From Cenococcum geophilum 1.58 (Eukaryota > Ascomycota > Dothideomycetes > Gloniales > Gloniaceae): a DNA stretch of 64,000 nucleotides. Each line of letters opens with the position of its first letter. The first letter of the stretch is position 1. The notes under the pieces are model-generated. The model had not been told where the DNA came from and did not search any database. It saw only the letters and a program-made list of their open reading frames with translations. This document shows, one piece after another, positions 24,285-36,443 of the stretch. A program made the translations under genes and the position numbers. The stretch spans positions 558,358 through 622,357 of the forward strand of contig KV748220.1 in NCBI GenBank assembly GCA_001692895.1. The letters are read 5' to 3'.

Positions 24285-25032
24285 GGCTTTCGGACGCAGG
24301 TATCCCCCAAAAGGAAATAAACCGCCATGCCACGGCTTTGGGCGACAATGGACTCTATCTTCCCGCTCGAAATGCAACTATGGACATCAGACACTTAAGG
24401 GGATATTACTTGGCAAGAGCATAAGCTGCCGTCGTTCCCCATCTCTTCATCTGGATTCCCAAATCCAATTAGAAAGGTGCGTACATGGTCTAGGATCCTA
24501 TTCAACTAGCTAACCTTCTTAGTATAATGGACTGAATATACATTATATTTAAGATAGTCATTAATCCCCATCACCTCTAAGCAATTGAGGTTCTCTAAGC
24601 AGGGCGAGATCTCGGAACGTAAGCTACTCATACCTAAGGCCTGAACGGGTTTGACAAGGCCGTACCTACTCAACGTACGACCGACTATAAATGCCCCCAG
24701 GGTCTCAATACTCCTCCTGGTTTGAGAGGGTGTTGAACGAAAGATGGCACTTATGTAACTGTGATTCGTGCTGTCTTGCATATATAGAGTTCTAGTCTAT
24801 ATAGTCATTTCCCAAAAGCCCATTTTACACAATGCACCATCTCTACTATTGTTACACTTGCTATCGTAAGATACAACCACCACTGTCATCTAACCTCTAA
24901 CCGGAGGGGTTCATGTATAATGTAATTGCACGCCAAATTTGGCTCATTCTAGCTCTAGTAGCAGTGGCATATCACCCAGAGATAACGAATATCATCCCCA
25001 TCTGTATTTGAACTTGTAGTCGCCCGCGCTTC
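24285..25032. other. Intergenic between convergent genes
   Basis: About 750 bp, somewhat AT-rich. A 91-codon open frame on the minus strand (24506-24781) has no family features. In Lrg1-type genes a RhoGAP domain would be encoded in the corresponding place downstream of the last LIM domain; none is readable here. Confidence 0.5.
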
Positions 25033-27571
25033 TCAATCAGCGGGAGGAGATGGTAGATCCGATGGCTCAGCTTGTATAAAAATGTCACCTTTGGAGAAGT
25101 AAGCACTGGTAGGGTTCAAGGAAGGGATCTGGCACACTTACTGAGGGGCTTATCAGGGTAGACCGCCGCCCGAAAACGGGCCAAAGCCACGTGAAGCAGA
25201 TGTGAATGTTGCTCAAGTCCGGAGACAGGTACAACGTTCGAGAGTACTCTACACGAGTAACAGGTGAGCTTACCGAGCACTCCTACACGGCCATTATACA
25301 CAACTTCACAGTGTGTACACTTGTAACAGCCTTTGTGCCATATTTTTTTGTCGAGGCGATAACAATCGTCCTCAACCGGCTTATGACAGGCATCACAACT
25401 ATCTGCGCTCTTGCTAAGAAGTTCTAGCAAGGGTATCGATGGTACACACAGCTTAGAATCCTTGGCAGTCGTAAGGGCCTTCAGAAACACTGTGAGAGCT
25501 TTGGATACATGATTATCTTCCAGTTTTAGGGAAGTTTGGAGCCCGATCCGCACCAGTAGTTTCATGTAATGTGCAAGGTCTGTTACAACTGATGGCAATT
25601 CTTGGGTGACTTCAAGGCGAGTAACACCTATCTTTGCTGACTTTACGCAAATGTGAAAAAGATTTACGACCTTTTTGCACAAAAGCTTACTCTCTTGCAA
25701 TGTAGAGGGGCCTTTGGAGGTAAATTAGAGATACATTCATCATTTGAGATGGTAGCTTACCTTTCCAATCCACTTGAGGCGTCACCAGCCGGCTTATTGC
25801 ATCGATCGCCCAGAAAATGGTATCCACCTTTGCAATAAAGCGACTAGTAATAAGCATCATCTCGCTATAATCGCCGTCGCTAGTATGTAGTAACATGCTA
25901 GATATATCGGTTGCGCACAGCCCCTCAAACGCCGAGCAGGCTCCCCAAATCCGAACCCCACTCTCCTCTACGCGTGCCATTAACTCCTGCATTCCCGCAT
26001 AGTTAAAGTCAGGTCCAATCGGGTTTGGAAAGGGCCGCTTCGTGAAATCTATCTGGCAACTACTCAAACTTTTCCCCGCGATCCTAACATTCCAATATTT
26101 GTGGATCATATCTACGGGAGCATTAGTCCATCTTAATGGCACTGTAAGACAAGATACTAACAGCATTCAGGATGCCAATATTGATTTGCTCCATCGCGGA
26201 AATTCTCCACGAACTTCTTCAAAATCAGTGTTTCACATCCATCACAGACCTGGGCCCATTGCACCGCATAATGGTAAAGACAGTAAGCGGCACCGTCGTG
26301 TTCGTAATAGTTGTCGTAGGCTCCAAACGCCCTGTCGCAGTCAGAGCATCCAAAATGCTCGACGTGATATTTCCGGTCAAGTGCTGAGATGTAATTGTCA
26401 CGGAGTGCCTTTCCACATTTGAAGCACAGCATATCGTGCCGGCGAAAGTAGTCTGTCTCGCAAAGAGCAATTGGCATGCTAGAGCCTCCATCTTCCAAGG
26501 GCCAGAACTTGCTAGCTATTATTTCCCCGCAATCCTATGATAACAATTAGCCTGAATACAACATCGTTGGTGCAGGGTCATTTTTACTGCACAAGTGAGA
26601 CACTCTAAGTGGAAAGCGTTCCCCAAATTACACACAAATTGACGACTAAGCTTTTTTCCGCATTTGGCGCAAGGTGTGTTCTTGGAGGTAGCAATGACCG
26701 GTTCCCGCCGCATTGGAAGGGACGGTTTCCACATAAGCCCAACTTGTTTGTCTTTTACGGAGAGGAATGGCGACTTGACAATGGCTACTGGCTTTTGTTC
26801 CACTATAACAGAAGTTCGTTCGGCAGGGCTTACTAACTTCGGCCGCGTTAAAGAGGAGGATGGGGCATCTTGTTGGATTTGATCGGTGATAGATCCCAAG
26901 GGAGGAAGTGTCGGAACCAGCGTTAAAGTGGGTGGCGGATCGTCACACCGGCCCTGCCCGGGGCCAGATCCGCTTTTTCCTTCCCAACTAGTCCATAAGG
27001 GAGAAGAAGTCGGCTCTAGCAGTAATGAAGGTGATATATATGGATTGGGCTCAACATTGTGTTTCAAAGTGGGGTCCTCTTTTCCTCTCTGTTTGTTTAT
27101 TCTTCGGATAATATCCATGACTCTCTTTGCTGACCCTGAACTTCCACCGTGGTGTCCTTGTTGCCGCTCGTCATATACATCAGCAGATTTGCGACTCTTT
27201 TGCAGCGCGTTCGGCCGCTTACCGCGGCCTTGCTGGGGAGGAGAATTATAGCTGTTAAAGCTAGGTGGGTACTGAGAACGGTAAGACTGAGGTATTAGAG
27301 AGAACCGGCCGTTGGTAGCGCCCGATTGCTCTTTCTTCGTTTCCATTGCATGCTTCGAGGCGTCACCTCTGCCGGCGTCTCCTAACACTGGTGCTTTCGT
27401 GGAGAGAGGATATTGGTCTACTTGGCTAGCTGAAGAATTTTCTTTCAGAGGAAAAAATTCGCCCATGTTCTGGTCTGGTGGCTGTGCAAAATGCTGTGAC
27501 GACTGCGAATGGAGTGATTTATCGGGTAATATTGGTGTAGATAATTGTGACTTTCCCTGGATCTGAGGCAT
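25033..27571 (-). CDS. LIM-domain protein of the Lrg1 type without a RhoGAP domain
   Basis: Exons (minus): 27571-26588, 26534-26162, 26111-25761, 25711-25142, 25088-25033; introns of 49-53 nt; 777 residues from the first in-frame ATG. Residues 1-300 are disordered and Pro/Ser/Gln-rich. LIM zinc fingers follow: CAKCGKKLSRQFVC...HLECLTCADC, then CFKCGKALRDNYISALDRKY...C, a third partial CDGCETLILKKFV...HPECY, and a last one CDACHKPVEDDCYRLDKKIW...C. Between them lies the helical stretch typical of fungal Lrg1 RhoGAPs (HKYWNVRIAGKSLSS; LCKKVVNLFHICVK). In Lrg1 a RhoGAP domain follows the last LIM domain; here the protein ends SDIFIQAEPSDLPSPPAD and stops. It may act as an adaptor at polarity or septum sites (inference). 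The frame is open upstream of the ATG right to the kinase stop codon. Confidence 0.85.
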
Positions 27572-27757
27572 AATCTCTGGAGGGTTAGATAACGAGCTGT
27601 TATCACCTCGAACAATCCCCTTCTGATCTAGCTGTTCGGCAGATTGCTGTTTGCTCGGCAAAACTAAGCTTGGATTGTTCTCAGAATCGTGATGTTTAAG
27701 TTGTAGTTGTTTGGGCAGCGGCTGTATAGGTTGGGATACAGATGTGTCTTCATAGTC

Positions 27758-29355
27758 CTACGGATTATCAGAGGAAGACCTTGGCGGCATGCCTACAGAT
27801 GTACCAACCAAAGGCTCAGGAGAACTTTCTGAAGTAATAGCGCTCTCAAGCTGTACATTATCCATGGGCTCCTGAAAGCTTACTGAGTCTAAAGGCTGAG
27901 CAAGGTCAATCACCGAGGCCCATGAATGCACGCTTTCTGCGGACTCCAGATCGTCTATACAACAGAGTCCGGAAAATATATATTTCGTCTCCGGGTCCGA
28001 GTTAACCTCCACAATGGCCTCAAGAAGCATATGCGCAGTCCAGCGAGCTTTTTGATCTTCTTGCATCAGATTGGAGATCCAGGATCGCGGGGCGTTGTCC
28101 GAATTCAACCCTTTAGAGCCGAGAATCGATAACCAGGAGGAAACGCCAGAAGGATTAAGATAGTAGTGAGACAACACCGAACCAGGCCCCTCAAGATGGG
28201 TATAAAGCCTTGATACAGATTCTTCCTTCAAAACGGTCCAAATCTCTAGAAAGACGCAGCCAAGGGACCACATATCTGTAGATGATCGTTAGTTAGAGGC
28301 AATCACATGAAGTGTATCGACTTACCGGAGGAGGAATTTCTCGGCAGAAATTTGGCTACCTCTGGTGCACAGTATCTAAGGGTTCGAATGGTATCTCCCG
28401 ATGTCGTGCTCTTTCCGACCTCGGTCCAGTCAAAAGATATGCCAAAGTCCGTCAGAAAAACGGCATTTGTCTTTACTAAAACATTTTGGGGCTTGATGTC
28501 CTTGTGCCGAACGCAGTTTTCATGAAGATAACATAACGCTGAAGTAAGGCAACCAAAAAAGGTGCGAAGAAACGACCGCCGTTCTGAAACTCGTTCCACG
28601 CTACCAATACTCTCAACCTCAAGATACTCCTTCAAATTGCAATCAGCCACGGGTGACATGATTATACTGACAAATCTGGGATCTGTATAACTGCCAATGA
28701 ATTGTACGATATGGCCGTGCTTCAACTTTTTTAGATGTGCCAGTTCGTGTTCGAATTCTTTTAACACTTTCCTATCCTTCTTAAATGTACGAGTTCTAGG
28801 AATCAACTTCCTAGCGTACTCCTTATAACTGACTGTGCTGACAACTTTGTCAACATACCCGTATCCCCCCTGCCCAAGCTCTGCAACTTTTATGAAAGGA
28901 ACATCATCGGAGTGCGAGAAATGCTTATGTTGTCCAGTCTCTCGTTCGAGGTCTAAAGACTTGGTCAGAACTAGATGCTGGGTTCGAAGGAATAGGTCCA
29001 TAGCGGAGGGACTGAGCGAACTGGGTAAAGTCTTATGCTCGAAAGGGAACCAGTAATCCGTGATGCCTTGGGCGAGGAAAATGTCGATGGTAGGCAGCTG
29101 GTCGATGAGACGTAGAATTGAATAAATTCTGGGTATTCGACTCCATTGTTCCCTTCCATTGAATCGAAGTACATCGGAAATGCCACGAAGATGGGTTTCT
29201 GAGAGTTGTTCTGACAAACTGCGTTGTGTTGGGTTGGAACCATTGCCTGGGAACCAAGCAAACATGGCAGTCTCGATACCCTCCGAGGAAGCTGTACTTT
29301 GAGGGACACTGCTGTCACCCTGCCGTAAGGGAGACGATTGTTGAGCAGACTTCAT
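27758..29355 (-). CDS. Ser/Thr protein kinase, fungal-specific family
   Basis: Exons (minus) 29355-28326 and 28275-27758, with a 50-nt intron (GTAAGT donor, CTAAC branch); 515 residues. Residues about 75-140 form the helical leader seen in fungal kinases of this kind (RIYSILRLIDQL; FLAQGITDYWFPF). The kinase core has the glycine loop ELGQGGYGYV (about 159-168), Lys183 in YARKLI, the catalytic loop HKDIKPQN (284-291), DFG (303-305) and APE (330-332), so it should be active. The second exon gives DMWSLGCVFLE and the C-lobe, ending after SGLCCID with a Ser/Pro-rich tail. The TAG at 27758-27760 is followed in the same frame by 62 open codons leading into the LIM protein. Substrate unknown. Confidence 0.88.
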
Positions 29356-29710
29356 CGTCGCTAGTAGGTGCGCATCTGATGGGCTACGATCTGCACGATG
29401 AAACCTCTATGCCTAGACATACTCGGGTCAGGACCTTGAAGGAGCAAAGTAACTCTGAGTATGAGGCTCTTGTTTTGATTCTGGAGCTGCAGCCTACCTG
29501 ACCCGAGGAAGCTCAGCCATCTTTGCCCTCGAGGTTGCCGGGGTTAGGTACCAAACATAAGCGCCCACGCCCGGTCCAATTAAGTTCTAGAACCCATTGG
29601 TGAAAGCACAGCTCAGAAACCAAATCAAAGTCCGGGGACTTCAAATGATTCTGATTCTGATTCTAATACAGTCGTTCGGTTAAACCTCTCAGAATTAGAA
29701 CTTATAATAT

Positions 29711-30682
29711 AGGAGTTGTTCGGTTGCAAATGGGCTCTAGATCAGAATCTGTTCGATCCGTGCGCCCTTTAGTATCGCCCGTTTTGTAATTAGTGGCGGC
29801 TACTATCGTGGCTCAGTCGAATCTGTGATCGAGTCGATCGTTCCGTAAGCCTCCAGAAGAGGTTCCAGATTTAACTTCGCATAATCTATGATTGACTTTG
29901 GTGAGCGATTCGAGTAACCCCCTCTGCCACCAGGCCTCTATCGCAACTCCCTGCTTTGGTGTGGTAGTGGAGCCTCCCCCTCAATCAACGCCCTCCCCTC
30001 GATCGACGTTTTCTAACCTTCGCCAGCCCCCCGCACAAGCCGCAGAAGAGTTACCGCGACGCCCGCGACGCCTACAGGGCATAGGATAAGGCTGGCAAAT
30101 GCGAGAGCGGCATCGCGATCGGGGTGTGTAGAGTCGCCATATCACAAGAAGTCGTCACTTTGGCGTGTATGCGAGAGCTCTAGAATCAATATGGAATAGA
30201 ACGGGAGCTGGAGGTTGCATATCCCTTCGTGTGGCAAAATGCGATTTTTGATTGGGGCGTATTTAGCCTTCCTGCTCAGCCTCGGTTGGAAGGATGCTTT
30301 GAAAGGTCACCATAAAAAGGTCATCAAATATTTTTTTTTTAAGAAAGCTGGGCAGGAAGTCGTAATACATAACGTCATGGTTATACGTTCCTGGCACTTC
30401 TCTATTGACTACCTGCTAGTTATATAGGAAAATCCTCCCTTAAAGCCTCAAATGCAAGAAATCGTTGCCACACGAAGGGATTGAAGCGGTGCCAAGAACC
30501 TCATTTCAACTACTGTATACGGTATAGCTTGCAAATTTGACGCGCTTGCCGATGCGGAGGAGCTTCAGATTCAAAAGTCGTCAGATCTACCAAACAACAG
30601 CCTCATATTCAGATATGAGCTCCAGATCGGTTATATTATGGAGCCTTCATATGCACTATGAAGCTGCAACCGAACAACTCCT
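29711..30682. repeat. Possible worn TIR element, 18-bp inverted ends
   Basis: AGGAGTTGTTCGGTTGCA at 29711-29728 and its exact reverse complement at 30665-30682. No transposase is readable between them and no target duplication is clear. Confidence 0.35.
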
Positions 30683-30767
30683 TTTAGCCACAAATATTTT
30701 GTTATTCCTTTCACCAAAAAACACGCTATTATTTAGAACTGTGCAGAGCTCCACACGGGGGCCTCGC

Positions 30768-30917
30768 ATCCCTTAGCACGATGAAATGTGCCCTACGGTT
30801 ATCGATAAGAGCCAGCCAATAGAATCAATAGGATCAAGGCTCCGTGATAGGCGTACTTTTGATTCTGGTGTTCGCGCACAGACCACCTTCTCATAGGATC
30901 CCATCGTGCTAAGGGAT
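30768..30917. repeat. Possible 150-bp MITE, 16-bp perfect inverted ends
   Basis: ATCCCTTAGCACGATG at 30768-30783 and its exact reverse complement at 30902-30917, separated by 118 bp without coding potential. No target duplication found. Confidence 0.4.
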
Positions 30918-31349
30918 AGGGCTTCGTGTAGAGCTTCTTGTAGAGCTAATGACATGCAGGCTTGCAAACATAGACCACGCAGCAGCCTATCAAGATCTTT
31001 CCAACCCCCCAATTAATTTTTCTAGACCTGCTAAAGCTCTCCAGAAACCCTGGCAAAGAACTTGAAAAACTGGCGCTGCGTAACAACCTCCAACGATATT
31101 ATTATTAACGATTAAACGTTATAGGACGTTGCTAGCTGGACTTCGGGCGTAAAAATAAATGTCCAACTCGAACGACAGGATGTGTCCGCGGCACTCTAAG
31201 TGCAAAGCCCTCTCACGCGCGCCCGAACACCGTTGCTATGCACCCATATCCCAAGATCAAATCATCCGGCTCTACCGCGCTGCGCTGAACGCTCCACAAA
31301 CCCTTGCCCTACCCAGCCAGAACGGAGGTAAAAAAAAGGAGGGGGTGAA

Positions 31350-32509
31350 TTAACAGCAATTATTCCTTCTCCTCCTGCCACTCCCACTAACCCGAAACAC
31401 CTCCTCCCACTCCCTCATCCCGCTCACCCAGCCCTCTCTCCCCCCTCTTGCCCTCCCTCTTCTCCACCTCGCCCCCNCCACCCCCTCAGCTCCCACCCCC
31501 ATAACCCCACTCTTCACACTGCCTCCATCCTCTGTCCCGCCCCATCCTCCACTATCCCCATACTGGATCCCGCTGGCCGGATCATCAGGATCGATCTCGC
31601 CCAGCTCGATCTTCGTCAGTATAATGCGCGCCAGCCGCTGAAACAGCTCGTCGACGCCCTCGCCCGTCAGCGCGGACACCTCCACCGCGACGGGGATCCC
31701 CAGGCTCGACGCCCAACGCGACGCCTCCTCGCTCGACACCTCGCGGCCCTCGGGCGCCAGCGTCGCCGTGTTCTGCACCCCCAGCCCTAAGCCCCGGCTC
31801 GGCGGCAGCGACTTGCGCGAGTCGAGCGACGACGGCGTCAGCGGGATTGCGCCCGCCGCCGCGGCTACTGCGGCGTCTGATTCATCCGCGATATCCGTCT
31901 TGTTGCCCGTGAGGAGGAGTGTCAGCTGCGGGCTGGCGAGGGCGCGGGCGTCGTTGAGAAAGGTGGAGAGCGCGGCGAAGGAGGCGTGCGACGCGATGTC
32001 GTAGACTAGGATTGCGCCGGCTGCGCCGCGGTAGTAGGAGCGCGAGACGCTGCGGAAGCGCTCCGTGCCGGCCGTGTCCCAGAGCTGTAGCTTGATGCGC
32101 TTGCGTCGTGGGCCGGTGCCGACTTTGACGATTTTCGAGGCGAATTCGACGCCGATTGTTTGCGAGGAGAGGATGCGCCCTAAGAGTGTGAGTGGGCGGG
32201 TGGGAGAAGGAGAGCGAGGAAGGATTACATTCGTTTTTTATGAAGCGGTGCAGGATGCAGGATCTGTGGGTTTTGTGAGATTGAGGAGCTTATCGTGGAG
32301 GGGTGGTGGTAGAGGAGGGGAGCGTACTTTCCGCAGCTGCTTGGTCCGAGTAGTATGACTTTGGCTAGGTAGTCATACATGCTGCCGAGCTCCTGGAGCA
32401 AATGTTAGATTGTAGTCACGAAGGATATCACAAAGGTTGAGTGAGTTACCTGGTCTCTCATGGAACCAGAATTGGTAGAGGCCGTCGACGGCGCTCGTTG
32501 GCGGGCCAT
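31350..32509 (-). CDS. Rab4-type small GTPase (Ypt4-like)
   Basis: Vesicle-traffic GTPase of the Rab4 branch. Exons (minus): 32509-32450, 32392-32328, 32263-32229, 32179-31350; introns of 57, 64 and 49 nt; 329 residues. Motifs: P-loop GPSSCGKS (36-43), switch [19 protein letters not shown] (87-97), NKTD (146-149), SALTGEG for the G5 loop, and a C-terminal CC for geranylgeranylation, so it is membrane-attached. A long Ala-rich insert lies between the G4 and G5 motifs and a long low-complexity tail precedes the CC, giving a protein well above the roughly 210 residues of a normal Rab; both seem usual for fungal Rab4 homologues. One ambiguous base near 31478 falls in the tail. Confidence 0.92.
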
Positions 32510-33365
32510 GGTGATTGCCGCGATAAGGCAGGGAACGCCACCAATTTCGGCTGTGGCCTCTTATGTGGTTTAGCAATTTAGAGTAAAAGGCTGTGGGAGG
32601 AGAGATGAAATTACGGACAACGAAGTCGCAGGCTCGGAGGCGACGATGCTTTCCTTGCAGAGGAAACAACGGCAGCCAAGCGGGCTGAGCGAGACGAACC
32701 GTCATCCTGGTCGAGAGCACATGTCATGGAGCAAGGTTCAGGGCCGTTCTTCAAACATCGAATAAAAACATGGCATTGTCAAGAAAGCAGTCGCAGGTAC
32801 CATCTATGGGCCACGGGTGGTGTTTTATTAATGCCCTTGCAGCAGCGTGCAGACGAATCGACAGCGATCAAGGCTGCCTACTCTGACAGGGCTTTCCCAC
32901 CTTGACGGGCAGCCTGGCTGGCTTTGGGCTAATTTTTTGCAAGTCTCCACGCCACGCCAAGTCCTCCTTTCTGCCAGATCCTTCTACGATCCCACGATGC
33001 TGCGAAAGCGGTGAAGGTCAGATGATGCTAGTACAACTATAGTAGGTAGGTAAAATGGACTAAGCGGCCTATGCCTAGATTTAGGAGTCCAACGTAAAAA
33101 TCAGGTACAGTAGTCTTTCCATCCAAGGCCGCCCGTAGCCCGTCGCCCGTCGCCCGTCGTCGAGGCATAAAAGTCACTCACGCCTCCCATTTTCACTTTC
33201 TGGTCGCGTGCGTCATTGCAGTGCTTCCCACACCATACTGCAATACTTTCCCTATCGTCATTTCCATTTACTGTATTTGTCTCTACCATTCTTGTCGCAT
33301 TGTCTGGCATATGACTTGGTCAATTCGCTGTAAAGTAGCCCCTTAGTTTGATCGCCAGGCTCAAC
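32510..33365. promoter_or_regulatory. Divergent promoter region of the Rab4 and lipase genes
   Basis: About 850 bp between divergent starts. A short CGTCGCC-type tandem repeat lies near 33130. No other element recognised. Confidence 0.4.
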
Positions 33366-34990
33366 ATGTCGTGGTTCTCACGCTTCAATCCGACGCCCGC
33401 TTTCCCGTCATACACTGGGCCATACAAGGTCGGTTCCGTAGACGTCGAAATTCCCGCTGCAGACCTCGACTCTCCAAGCCCTGCGCCAAATTCTAGCCTA
33501 GCCACGGTCGCCTTCCGAATTTTCTACCCGTGTGAGCCTTCGTCGCATGAAAGGCCGGTGAGGTGGATACCGAATCCGCAGCGCGGATACGTGAGCGCAT
33601 ATGCACGATTCATAGGAGCCAATTCTGCCTTCTCCGACATTTTTGCGTAAGTATTTCGTTCCCTTTCGTTGAAATTGGATCACTTCTGACACATTACAGC
33701 GTCTTACCTCAACTGCTGTACTACGTCACCATCCCCGTACACCGGAACGCTCAACTGCTCGAGCCACCCACACAATCGAAACGATGGCCAGTCATGNTAT
33801 TTTCCCATGGTCTGGGAGGCTCGAGAAACACATACTCACATTTGCTGGGCTCGTTGTCTAGCCACGGTATCGTGGTCATTGCTCCGGACCATAGAGACGG
33901 GAGCTCTCCGATAACATACATTCGAGCGACGGAAGAGTCGGAGGCGAAGACGATCGACTACAATCGGATTCCCCATACGCCCTCGCCAGAGGTATTTGAA
34001 GAAAGGGACGAGCAGCTAAAGATTAGGCTGTGGGAGTTGGGCTTGATCTATGATGTACTCCTTAAAATCGATAATGGAAGTCCTGTTAAAAACCTAGATC
34101 CTAATCAGAGTTCCCGTTCTCGGAAGCATGAACATAACGAGATTTTGTCCATGTTCCGTGATATGCTCGACGTGCATCAGCCCGGTTCAATAAGCTGGGG
34201 AGGCCACAGTTTTGGTGGCGCAACAATGGTTCAGTTCGTCAAATCTACATTCTATCATACTTCTCCAGGAGAGAAAGTAGATTATCTACCGCTATTTACT
34301 CCTTCGAAATCCTCCAGCATAGTCCATCAAATCACACCTGCATCGCCGGTGGTACTGCTGGATATGTGGTGCATGCCCCTGCAGAGTCCCTCCACGAAAT
34401 GGCTCAGGGACAAACCAATGCCATGCTACGACCCAACCGGGCCCGGTGGTACGGTTCTACTTGCTGTTCTGAGCGAAGTATTTTTCAAGTGGCGTACGCA
34501 CCTGCAGGAAACCAAGCGCGTCTTGTCGGAAGCGCCCGTTTCGGACACGCCAGTACACACGAAGTCTGGGCCTCGATTTTTCTACCCAATCAATTCAGCA
34601 CACCTCTCGCAATCCGATTTCGGCATCCTGTTCCCTTGGGTCACGACAAATATTTTCGGTGCAAAGGAGCCCCAAAGAACTCTGAGGTTAAACGTCCGTG
34701 CAATACTCCAGGTTCTTCGCGACGCTGGAGTCAAGGTTGCAGATACAAGTCGCATTGACATGGAGGAAGAGAAAGCTAGTCTCAATGAGGTTGTGGTCTC
34801 AGAAGGCAAGAACCAAGATTGGAAGATCCTCGATACCAAGAGTGGTAGTGTCAGAGGCTGGGTCGCGCTGACTACCGACCCAGATCCCGTTGATGATGCA
34901 GAGGAGACGGAGAAGGTATCGAAAAGCCCTGCCGCTGCGGTGGCAGAAGGGGAAGCACTCGGGGAGATTATAAAAGGAGAGGGGCTATGA
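33366..34990 (+). CDS. Platelet-activating-factor acetylhydrolase-like phospholipase
   Basis: Alpha/beta hydrolase of the PAF-acetylhydrolase family, which removes short or oxidised acyl chains from the sn-2 position of phospholipids. Exons 33366-33646 and 33700-34990 with a 53-nt intron (GTAAGT...TTACAG); 523 residues. The nucleophile motif is GHSFGG (near residue 264), the oxyanion text FSHGLGGSR lies upstream, the likely acid is the Asp of LLDMWCMPL, and the likely His is in INSAHLSQSDF. The N-terminal IPNPQRGYVSAYARFIGA and the PDHRDGSS stretch fit the family. No signal peptide, so probably cytosolic or membrane-associated. One ambiguous base at 33797 makes one residue unknown. The C-terminal 60 residues are acidic and low in complexity. 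Confidence 0.9.
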
Positions 34991-36443
34991 ACGATCTCAT
35001 TTGTATTAGACTGGTTTATCTAGATTAAGCGGTGCATATCATCTACGGAGTTTTTCATGATTACGACGACATGGCAGGGTGTTGATAAGGTCTTTCGGAA
35101 TGGCGATACGAGTATATATGTAACATACGTGGCTTTGTGTTGATAAGATCGAATGCTTTACCATTATAACAGCTGATTTGATCGATCTTTGTCACTATAA
35201 AACTTTGCCTCAATTAGTTATTGCTATGATCGACACTTGAGTGAGCTTTAAGTTTAGTAATACGTATACGAGCTAGTCGCGTGCACAAACCAGCCTAGAT
35301 TTCCGGGTATGACCAAGACTGCAAGAACCTTCCAGAAGATATAAGAACCTTCTAGTAGATTAACGCATGATAAATAATCCCCCTTTATGAACTTTACATA
35401 TGATCAAAGTTCTGGAGTTAGATTCACTGCTTGGACGCCTTAAGTTTGCATACAATCGAAATCTCTTCTGAGCCGACACAGGTGGTCCGAGCGTCCGAAA
35501 CCTCAACTTATTTAAAGCCACAAACGTACACAGGCACCGAAACAACTCGCTGTCAATCTTCAGATATATCTGAGTTTCCAACAACTCTCGCTCCCAATTG
35601 CAATGCCATTATCTGGTCAACACCTCTGCATCGCGTAAATCTATTACTAGCAACTCATATCGCCAACAAACAACGCGAGTTTCTCACACGAATGACACTA
35701 TCCAACCTGCCTTTCTTCTGATCCCTCCTATTCACCTCAGTCACTGCAATTATACAAAATTGACGTCACCGTTGGGACGCTATTTGATCCACCGGTTTAA
35801 TCTTCGTTCATCTATCTACTAGTGAACGACCTCTCATCCTTCCATAAAACTTTCTCTCACCTTTGTTCTCACCTCTACCTTAAGTGTAGCGTTCACTCAG
35901 ACATCCAGCCACTTAAATCACAACCCCTCTTACAGCCACAAAGCGCAGACGCCTAAGTAAGTTAATTGCGTTATACCCTACTCACAGAGAGGTGAGAAGT
36001 ACTACCAACGATCTACTTCAACCCATTATCGTCCCTCTAGCATCTCGTCTCGGATACCATAAACTACGGCGCTTAGTGCTGTCACTAACTGCCACAGATT
36101 GTCGCACGCAGGCACACACGTAGACCCACGTAGGCCCACGTAGCAAGCAGGGTTTCTCTTAAGCTCCCTTGAATTCAAGGAGACTTAAGTACTTCTTCCT
36201 CTACTTTCCTAGGCATTTTAGTGGTTTGAGGAGGAACTAAACTCTAAAATCCTTAACCTAGCGGAGCTTAAAGACCTCCCGAGCTAGATCCAGGGAAGAC
36301 TCACCCTAGTATACTCGCTCAAGAAAGCATCCCCGCAAAAAATAAATCATTGGCTACCATCTAAAGTCCTAGAGAAATTCCCCGATAAATTTCAAACTTT
36401 ATCAATACCAAGTGTGAATCCATCAACTCTCCCTTGTCCAACT
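34991..36443. other. Intergenic, promoter side of the SRA-YDG gene
   Basis: 1.45 kb. Short open frames look random. Three near-copies of CCCACGTAG occur at about 36123-36143. Nothing else is recognisable. Confidence 0.45.

Larger units (their letters stand above)
29356..31349. other. Two-kilobase intergenic region with inverted repeats
   Basis: No gene recognised. It holds two pairs of inverted repeats (29711-29728 with 30665-30682, and 30768-30783 with 30902-30917) and short runs such as GATTCTGATTCTGATTCT near 29650. The overall look is of an old, worn non-coding mobile element rather than a plain promoter. Confidence 0.45.

Noticed and set aside
24506-24781. 91-codon minus-strand frame that might continue the LIM gene or encode a RhoGAP piece
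   Set aside because: No RhoGAP arginine-finger motif, and the LIM gene closes with a good intron and stop at 25033.
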